Source: Nilaparvata lugens
Lineage: Eukaryota > Arthropoda > Insecta > Hemiptera > Delphacidae
Assembly: GCF_014356525.2 (NCBI RefSeq)
Contig: NC_052505.1
Location: 10,170,171 to 10,234,170, forward strand
Length of the DNA stretch: 64,000 nucleotides
Reading direction: 5' to 3'
Both the position numbers and the translations under genes were made by a program. A model generated the notes under the pieces. The model saw only the letters and a program-made list of their open reading frames with translations. It searched no databases and was not told the DNA's origin. This document shows positions 55,735 to 64,000 of this stretch, piece by piece; the stretch's first letter is position 1, and the number at the start of each line of letters is the position of its first letter.

Positions 55735-58540
55735 GATACAATTTCTGATCTCACGATACTCTATCTAGCCTCTCAGCACCTGTGACCTTGTAAAAAGTAT
55801 CTCATTCATTCCACTGAAACGTCAGTGGTGTAAATCAAGTAGTTATAGAATGGGCACTTTAAGCTGTTGGTCCCGGTTGAAGTAAAAACCGTGTGAAACT
55901 GGTTCTAGTATGGTCAGTTCTGATAAGAGTGCGTAGCCTGAGAAAGAAAAAATACGGCAGGGTAATAGAAACAGAGAAAGACAGAGCTCTGCTGTAACCA
56001 GCGTAACCACCAATAACGTATAGGTACTATATTATTCTAATGGTCACAGGTATGAAAACATTCAAAACATTCCGACTCCTTCATCCTCTTCTTCTTCCTC
56101 CTCTCCTTCTTCTCCTCCTCCTCATACAATATCTGTAGTTACCACACTCATTGACTTTATCTACACTGCTCACTGGTTCACCTTGACAATGACCAACGCA
56201 ACAACAATGTGCTATTCAAAGACGATGGATTATTGTATAATCCACACATAATCGCACCTACACAGAGGTATCTCTTACAATGGATAAACATAGACGATAG
56301 GCTTACCTATGCGTGACTGAACTTTGCACGAATTTGACCATGATGCTCTCGGGCAGAATCTCCTCTATTACGGCGATTTTATCGGAATAAATCGTTGGTT
56401 GAATGATTGTTGATCGAAGTAGTTAGCACTGAGTGCCCAGATACATTTTCTACATTTCAGACTTTCCTTATTTTGTGGAGAAGAGAGAAGAGTTTGCTTA
56501 GGTAGCCTGATTGATCACGATCTAAAGATACGTTTTCAGGAAGAATGAATCAATTATGTTTTTACAAACTGGAGGTAATTTATTCTTCTAACTTCATGAA
56601 AGATGAAATTTATGAACAGTCAGGTAATTTATTCAACTATATATTCATGAAAGTACAATTCCTAGTTTTGTAAATCCTCAATGAGGCATCACAGTTTTAT
56701 TTTCAAAAGCACAATCTATCAGTAAATTGAGGAGTTGGAATCACGATATCACAGAATGATGATAGAATGTTTAAACACTCTTCACTCATTTTTTTCGTTA
56801 TTCTAGACTCTGGTCTATTTTATAGTGATTGCAGTTACCAGATTCAAAGGCAATCAATAATTTATTTTTTCATTGAATGATATAGAATTTATGATTTGAG
56901 AATATTTTTATTCAAAAGTTTTGAAAATATTATATCCAACAATAGAAATAATAATAGAACAATGTAAATGAAGGTCTATATTGAGCCAGGGACACACCTC
57001 ACATATATAGAGTTTCGATCCCACTCCTATCATACAGGCGGACGACTGTATGACAGTTGAATAGACAACGGAATTAAATGCTGCAAGCCTCATCTGTCCG
57101 TCATGTGATCTTTTCTACTACCACCCTCCACCAAACAGAAATATCGGACATGATTCGGAGCGGAACGCTGCATTATAGGTATGACCCCGGCTTTATATTA
57201 CTGATCGTTTCAGGTTTATTGCTGACTACAGTAGAATAAAAACGTTATGATGATAAAATATAGGAACCATTAAGAAAGCCTACATGATAATGAAATTCAA
57301 ATTTGAAAATTAATTATTCTGTTGCATATCCATACTTTTTCACTGTTAAATTAAAACTTGAATTTTAAAAACACTTATGGAGTGAAAATGCACTTACTTT
57401 GGTAGTGACGATCGTTTCGACCTGGTGTGGGTCATCATCAGACTGTCGTCTGTATGTCGTCAATAAAATGAATTATTGTTGATTTCATTGGGCTGGAGTT
57501 GAAAAATTTTCACTGGATTAAACAAATAGAATACTATGGCCCGGATACAAGTACGTCTATTAAATTTAACCGCAATTGAACGCTGATTAATGATGTCATC
57601 GCATTATTGTGGTCCTCATTATTATTGGTTTTAGTAGCGTTGATTTTGATAGATAAGATGACGTAATCAAGGAATCAAGGTTGAGTTTAATAATCCTACG
57701 TAGGCCTACAAGCGGGAGCAAGTATCATTGTCTACTGAATGGAACTTATTCATTATATTAGCGTAATTTCTCACGCATTATTGGTCTTTAAGGACCATAT
57801 ACACCATCTACGTTTAACGCTAAACCACGTTTACTTGTAGATATGGTTGCATTCATCATAATGTGTTTCATACGGTTTCATACGGGGTTTAAACGAAAAG
57901 CTGGATTTCTCCGTTTGAACCGAGTATAACTAGTATAGGTCTTAGTGTGAGTGCTAAGAGCATTGGTATTGGGATGAATACTATCATAAGAAACTTACAT
58001 CAATCTCTCATTATCGCGATGTATCCCAATAGAAAGAGAAATTACATTCCTAAATTGCAGTTTTAATCTATAGCCTACTGTAACTTGACATTTTTTCAAA
58101 ACTCGGCAGGATAAAGATATACGTACCTACATGATAGCCTGCTATGTGATGTACAGCCAGGGAAATAATTACTTTCATCAATACACCTATCCACTAATAA
58201 AATTATCGACTTCTATGCAGAATGTAGATGCTTCTGTTCTTAATCGTCATTATGTTGTGTTCTTATCATTTTGCGAAGAAAATTACGACGTACTGTGTAA
58301 GTAGATTCCATGGAATATTAGACAACTCAAATTCAAAAACTAAAACTTCTAAATCTTTTGTGCATTATGACGAGTGTCCTAATGAAGAGTACAGTACCTC
58401 ATAAACCTACAAATGTAGTATCCCTTTCCAGTTTCCTGATGCTATTCACGTCAAATTTAGCCGTTGGACAGACGATATAAATTATCCCGCTTTTTTCAGT
58501 GAATAAGACTTTGAAGAAAATCTAAGATGAGCGTGCACTA
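55735..58540. other. Intergenic stretch, no gene recognised
   Basis: AT-rich sequence. A segment at 57385-57450 (GATCGTTTCGACCTGGTGTG) looks repeat-like but I have no second copy in the window. Confidence 0.4.
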
Positions 58541-58544
58541 GGTC

Positions 58545-58620
58545 GGTGGAGCGGCGCGGCGTGGCGTGCAGGAGAGTAAAAAATAGAAAATCCGTGCACC
58601 GCGAGCGCGGCGCGGGAGGT
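58545..58620. other. Isolated GC-rich patch
   Basis: About 75 bp with GGTGGAGCGGCGCGGCGTGG and CGCGAGCGCGGCGCGGGAGG, in a region otherwise around 30% GC. No frame or RNA fold recognised. Confidence 0.6.
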
Positions 58621-59890
58621 ACAGTGGCTAAGAAATTAAAAATGAAGTACCTACACAAGCAAGCTAAGCCTGTTGGATTCTTATATCGTCCAGTTTCTTC
58701 ATAATATTCTATATGCCTATTCCTATATATTGTAGCCTCTAACTATGTGGTGAGAGTGGGTGAGATAGTCTACAACGATACTCTATATTCATAGTAAGTG
58801 GCATTAACGATTCACTTTTCCAAGTAAATCTTCAATGGAAAGATCATTCTCTAGGCGAGTGTAGCAATGCTACAAAAGATTAGCAATTGATCTATGATTA
58901 AATCAAATCAAACCTTATTTCGCCATGATAATAATAATACAATAAAAATGATAATCCTTAATAGAAAATTGAACAAAACATTAATGAATCCTTATAAGTA
59001 TATACGAAAAGTAACATTGTCAATCAGAATGAAACATTTAGCGCTGCCTGTGAAACCAAAGTTTGAGTGCTGACAGCGGTATGCCTAGTAGTAGGCCTAT
59101 AGTAGGCCTATCCACCTATCGGTATCAATTCTCAATAAAAACATTCCAATACAGAAATAAATAAATGAAACGAGTATAAATACACATAATTTCTTAGAAC
59201 TATATGAAAAATTGGGTTTTAATTTAAGCTCAATGAATTGTAGCCTGTACCTTCATTGGGAAGATCATTCACTAGGTGTATATCAATACTATAAAAGATT
59301 ATTGATTGATTTCTCAGAACTAATATTGAAAATTATTATTAATGCATCATAAATTGAAAGAAATCTGTAGTTCATCTATATAGACCTATTCTATATTACC
59401 ACCCTAACTTAGTTGACAACTCCACCCTCAAAGGTAAAAAATCAAGATAAAAAATTGATAAGAGAAAAACAAAGTTTTTCTGGATAGAACTCGACAAGAT
59501 AATTCCAAAAAAGAGACAGAAATTGATGTAGTAGCGACAGGAGTCTCCTGTTCGCTGATACACTACCATCAGTTTCATCCAAGTTAGGAAAAAGTTGCAG
59601 ACATTTTATGCAAATGAGATATGGGGAGCTGGGCGTCATCGCTAAATGTCAAGTACGGTTGAAACCAGCAAAAATATCCGCGATGAATTATTACCGACAA
59701 TAACTAACATCCCAAATGCCTTCAGCAGTCATGAAATCATTTTTGAAGTCAGCTAGTTTTTTTTTCGTTGTCGAAGGACTGTAGGCGTGCTTGGCTTGTG
59801 ATTTGAAGCACTGCCTTCGTGAGAGTTATGTTTTTTATGAGATCAAACTCGGGGATGAGGATTCGAGTGGGGACATGGGTAAGTCACCAG
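58621..59890. other. Intergenic stretch and 5' flank of gene 4
   Basis: No exon recognised. Approaching the TATA box the sequence becomes more mixed (GTCGAAGGACTGTAGGCGTG). The 70-codon frame 59791-60003 spans the promoter and exon 1 in another frame. Confidence 0.4.
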
Positions 59891-59891
59891 C

Positions 59892-59898
59892 TATAAAA
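59892..59898 (+). promoter_or_regulatory. TATA box of YPY gene 4
   Basis: TATAAAA, 93 nt before the ATG, with ACAAAGATTTTG 29 nt downstream as in gene 3. Confidence 0.75.
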
Positions 59899-59984
59899 GT
59901 CGATGGAAACTCAATTCTCGACAAAGATTTTGTTTTGTGTGCAAGCTGCTTATTGTGCATAGTACAATTTTCTACCAGATCGAG

Positions 59985-62706
59985 ATGGCCAAGTCAATGG
60001 TGAGTGAATATCTACTGTTACTCTTATAATAGAAAAATTCGATAAAATAATTTTCCGATTTCTATTGGAACGTTGAGTAAATTGTTTCCATTGATATTTC
60101 AAATTATTTTTGAAAGCTTTCCCTACAGATCCAATGTGAATAACAAAGATTTTCGTTTTGAATATTTTCCAGCCCACTGCAAAATTTCCATCATAAGAGA
60201 ATTGCATTTATAATACATGATTTATTCATAAATTACTATTGTTATTTTCTAATATTTGTTTAATAATTTCAAGTTAGTTGTTAGAAGTAGTATTCCTCGT
60301 GAGAACTACGTATCTTATTAATATTCAACCCATTATTATATTGGGAAAAGTTGCTTGTTAGTCTTTTTAGACTGGATTGCAATGAAAATTAAAAGTAAAT
60401 AAATAAGAGAATGAACTGATACGTTTTCATCATCAGATTTGATTCTTTTCTATATCGCATTCAGTTTCATTTTATTATTATTTTTCGAATATTTCCTCAT
60501 TATATAGACCAATTATGTTCAACTCAACTATATATTTTCGATTGTCCTACCATTCACTACCTACCAAAAATATAATTAGGCTATATAAATAAAATTATGT
60601 TATAGGAGACAACATTATCACATAATAGATCACTCAATCTCTAGGCTATGTGAAGTTTTCGTGGAATGCTTTTCACTCATTCCAACAATGAGAACATCAT
60701 TATTATGGAATAATTCTTCTCAAATTTCTATTATAAATTTTCTTGTCATTAATGGAAACAAGCTTCATATCCAAGCTAACATAAGAAAATATGTCAGATC
60801 TATTTAATAGTGAATATATATACAAGTGTCAAGCTAACTAGAAATACATCTAATAAACTTGTAAAAGTAAAACTTAATTCTCAATTGCCTATTGTATTGT
60901 TTTTCATTAAAAAAATATTTTTTTCCAAAATTTGAAAATTTATTGCTGATGGCTTGTTTAAAATTTGAAATTATTTAAATATAGGCTACCTATATTATGG
61001 AAAATGAATTGTGAAATCCTATCAAAACACTTAGAACTTTGCACTTGCTCAATTTTTTCAAATGTATATGACAAAATATATGTCTAAGAATGACCTCAAA
61101 TTAAAAATATGGGTTATTCCATTATATGATACATTAATTGGACAGCTTGCATGTTTTTTTGGGATAGCTTGCATTGATTTTAATAATATTGAAAAAATTA
61201 CTCTGTGTAATATTTATCATTCATTTATCATAACTGTAAATATCTATTTTATTGATTACGGTACTTACAATCAATTGAAAACTAGAAATTAACTCCAAGC
61301 CAAATCTACCATACGTATTAAAATATTAGATTTTTTGTTAATGATATTTTCAAGTAGCTTACCAGCTACCGGTACCTATGATATAAAAATATTTAATCAT
61401 CATTTTTTAAAACCCAACTATTAAGTTTCTAGATGGATTCTGCAGCATTTTAATAAGAAATGAATTGTGCTCGTGTTTGATTACAGTAGTATTACAGTAA
61501 AGGTGAACTAAGCAACCTCGTATCTACTATTTTTGATGAGAATATACGATTTAATTTGATGTGATAAAATGTCAATAGTTGGAAATGAAATTTAGAAAAT
61601 AAACTGATTCATAATAAATGAAAATCAATGATGTTGTTGAAAACACTAGTTTATTGAACCAAGTTTAGATACTAGTTTCTATTGTAACCATTATCAATAT
61701 CAAGTAAATGGATAATCTCCAGTAATCTGATACATATTCTAATATACGAATGATTCATGTTTTGGTACCGTATTTTAATTTTTATTAAGGAACAGGAATT
61801 TCCAACTTATCTATATTGCCCAGTGTATATTTCATTGGGTATTAGTAAAGAGTAGAATTATTAAATAATTTGATGATACATTATTATTCCATAAAATACT
61901 GTAACTGGATTGAATAATTGATTAATAACAACTTGTAGTATCCTTTATTAAAAACTTTAAAATATTTTAACGACTAGTTTCGACGGACATTTTCAAGTTA
62001 AAATGTAAAAATGTATCTTCCAACGTATATTCTCAATTTTAACTTGAAAATGACCTATGGTCGAAACGTAGTAGTCGTTAAAATATTTTAAAGTTTTTAA
62101 TAATAAAGGATACTACAAGTTTTTATTTATTGTTTTTATTAATTTGTACAAAAGTAGCCCATATAAGTGAAGTGTTTTTATTAAATAATTGATTTATAAT
62201 TTCTTTACCATTTTCATTTTATTTTGAAAGTATTTTTAAAACCATAATTCCTCTAGTCAAACCTTCTTTAAATGGTTCCGGAATAGGAGTATTTGTCCAG
62301 TTTTTACTTTTGGATTATTTTACCAAAGTGGAAGATACTTTTGATATTACAGTTGAAGTTTATTCATTAATTTATTAACATTTCATTATCACTCATCAGA
62401 TCTATGTTATGTAATGTGTTTCAGATTGTATTGGTTGCAATGCTGCTGGCCGTATTGGCGGTTGCGCACGCGCAGGTGGCAGAACTCGACACACCCGTCA
62501 CCGCCTCCAAGGAGGTGGCAGCCGAAGAGGCCAAGGAGACCCTGAAGGGTGCCGAAGCCGTCTACCTGGCCCACCCCTATGCTGCCCCTGTCCCCGCCCC
62601 CGTTCTGCCCTATGCCGCCCCCCTGCCCTACCATCACTACCCCTATGTTGCCCCTGCCCCCCTCCCGTACGCAGCCCTCCCCTACCCCGCCTTCTTGCGA
62701 CGATGA
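59985..62706 (+). CDS. Secreted YPY-family protein, gene 4 (two exons)
   Basis: The exons are 59985-59999 (Met-Ala-Lys-Ser-Met, donor GTGAGT) and 62425-62706 (acceptor TGTTTCAG), phase 0, giving 98 residues. The signal peptide has the core IVLVAMLLAVLAVAHA, with cleavage likely before QVAEL. Then come a Glu/Lys/Ala-rich spacer, KETLKGAEAVYLAHPY (family motif) and a Pro/Ala-rich tail (APVPAPVLPY, HHYPYVAPAP) ending FLRR. The tail has fewer AYPY units and more Pro/Ala than genes 1-3. AATAAA lies at 62839. Codon third positions are strongly C-biased, unlike the AT-rich surroundings. Extracellular structural protein or peptide precursor by composition; not assigned. Confidence 0.87.
60209..60396 (+). 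mobile_element. 5'-truncated LINE A 3' UTR in gene 4 intron
   Basis: TATAATACATGAT, GTTAGAAGTAGTATTCCTCG, GAGAACTACGTATCTTATTA, and TTAGTCTTTTTAGACTGGAT then TGCAATG match the last 180 bp of LINE A (40227-40401). It ends in an A-rich stretch. A dead-on-arrival copy. Confidence 0.88.
61931..62120. repeat. Foldback element in gene 4 intron
   Basis: Left arm ACTTGTAGTATCCTTTATTA onward (61931-62004) pairs with the right arm 62036-62120 ending TAATAAAGGATACTACAAGT. The interior has TTTCGACGGACATTTTCAAG and its near complement. Arms about 75-85 bp. Confidence 0.8.
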
Positions 62707-62838
62707 ACGTAATCAATCCCATATCACTCACGGAAACATTCATTTGGATTCTTTTTCAAAAACTTCAAAATTTCATTTTATTAATTTGTCAATTTGTACT
62801 TTTCAAATGTAATATCTTTGATGTCTCAATCTTGATGA

Positions 62839-62844
62839 AATAAA
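62839..62844 (+). promoter_or_regulatory. Polyadenylation signal of gene 4
   Basis: AATAAA 133 nt after the stop codon. Confidence 0.65.
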
Positions 62845-63127
62845 TTTTTACTGCAGTCTATTTTTTCATTTCTTACTTCATATATTTAATGAATTTCAAA
62901 ATTCAGGGGAGAAACAGTTTTGGATTGTGCCGTTCCTGTTGGTCCTTCATCAATCATTTTCATTAATAATTATTGAGTACAGGCATAGATGAAAGATAAC
63001 ATTAGAAGATACCGTATCTCATAGTATAGATCGTTCATGTTCCAAATTTCAAGCGGATTTCTTGTTAACTCAAGCCGATTACTTTCGACTACTGTCTATA
63101 CTTGTTTTAATAGTTCTAATATTACTT

Positions 63128-63350
63128 GTTTTGGTGGGGTGAGAGTGTAAGAACGGCACAGTATGAGAGACTACCAGTGTCACATAGCTTCACCAAAAAC
63201 AACTACTAAAAAAAATAGTAGTTAATATTGAAACTAATAAAAAGTCCTACTATTTATAGGACTGTCGGCTTGAGTTGACAATTGAAATTTAGAACATAAA
63301 CGCCTTATATCATGAGACATCTTCTTATGCAATCTTTTCTCTATTATGGT
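63128..63350 (+). repeat. Repeat family G, copy 2
   Basis: GGTGGGGTGAGAGTGTAAG and AACGGCACAGTATGAGAGAC match 54910-55090. A further partial unit follows at 63400-63450 (GAAATTTAGAACATAAACGC twice). Confidence 0.6.
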
Positions 63351-63695
63351 ATAGGCTATTTGAATCAAAAAATGAATACCGTAGCCCAAATTAAGCTTAA
63401 TGAGTTAACAATATTGAAATTTAGAACATAAACGCTCTACACCATGGGATATAATAATATTTTCATGCTATATTTTCTGCTATCTGTCTCTACAGAATAA
63501 AAATCTACAGCAGAAAAATGGATTATGAGTAGCCTAGATTATTTCATTGCATGGCTTCCATAATTGACACTTAACACTTCCATGACCTAAAAAGAATCAT
63601 ATAATATATAGGTACTAACTATTAAAATAGAATGGGCTTATCGACTACAGTAGGCCTATACAGTATAATACCATAATTATGGTAGGCCTACCTTA

Positions 63696-63877
63696 AAGCC
63701 CCGCACAGACATCGATTTTTGTTCGTACCGTACGACATTTTTCCGTCCTTATGAATTCTATCAGATTAAACGGAACTTGACAAACATCATCTGTTTGAAA
63801 TATCTGTTCAATCTAATAGGATTTATAAGGACGGGAAAATATCGTACGAACAAAAATCGATGTGTGTGTAGCTAGCC
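63696..63877. mobile_element. MITE family H, intact copy
   Basis: Inner inverted arms ACATCGATTTTTGTTCGTAC and TACGAACAAAAATCGATGTG, with centre CCGTCCTTATGAATTCTATC and its complement. TTA stands at 63693-63695 and 63878-63880, a possible target duplication. The split copy is at 25950-26955. Confidence 0.7.
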
Positions 63878-64000
63878 TTACTCATGTTTTATATCGAAGA
63901 ATGAAAAGATAATTTACTTTGAAATACCGGTAGTTTACAACCATATTGTATAAGCTTAGGTCCTAGGTACTTAATATTTATACAGATCAATATTGTAGGT

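Noticed and set aside
62407..62812. Antisense Gly-rich and shifted Pro/Thr-rich frames over gene 4
   Set aside because: Shadows caused by the GC-rich third positions of the true frame.

Overview
This is an AT-rich, repeat-dense nuclear window from an insect, most likely a hemipteran of planthopper type. That placement rests on the style of the TE families, an odorant-receptor exon pair, secreted Tyr/Pro/Ala-rich proteins and the very frequent TAGGCCTA octamer. It is inferred from sequence character, not from a database match. There is no prokaryotic operon structure. Genes are small, spliced and far apart, and a 100-N scaffold gap lies at 40751-40850.

The host genes fall into two groups. The first is a dispersed array, all on the + strand, of two-exon genes for small secreted proteins rich in Tyr-Pro-Tyr motifs: gene 1 at 7635-10129, gene 2 at 21359-23689, gene 3 at 27520-29290 and gene 4 at 59985-62706. 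Each has a TATA box 73-93 nt before the ATG and a first coding exon of only 4-5 codons. Each then has a phase-0 intron of 1.5-2.4 kb and a second exon holding the signal-peptide core, a conserved E-(T/S)-L-(K/Q)-G motif and a repetitive C-terminus ending in one or two Arg. Gene 3 has two near-identical copies of its second exon (29027-29290 and 31053-31316) but only one visible first exon. This suggests alternative terminal exons or a copy without a promoter. The second group is the 3' part of an odorant receptor gene: an internal exon at 42311-42466 and a last exon at 51733-51795, with a 9.3 kb intron between them filled by transposons.

Two non-LTR retrotransposons dominate the middle. LINE A (about 35.7-40.4 kb, +) is a Jockey-like element with three gag zinc knuckles and a broken ORF1 and ORF2. 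LINE B (43867-49555, -) is nearly intact. Its ORF1 joins a FLYWCH-type zinc finger to an SGNH-hydrolase-like domain, and its 962-residue ORF2 is uninterrupted. A 2.2 kb element with long terminal inverted repeats (33.44-35.66 kb) carries a MADF-domain ORF and looks like a non-autonomous PIF/Harbinger relative.

The rest is layered smaller repeats: at least four MITE families, Helitron-like families, tRNA-derived SINE heads, a 1.5 kb tandem duplication at 1.9-4.9 kb, long hairpins (10.6 kb, 40.9 kb, 62.0 kb), CA, TTC and ATT microsatellites and polypyrimidine tracts. Several insertions are nested inside other repeats, and in three cases a second copy in the window gives the approximate empty site.
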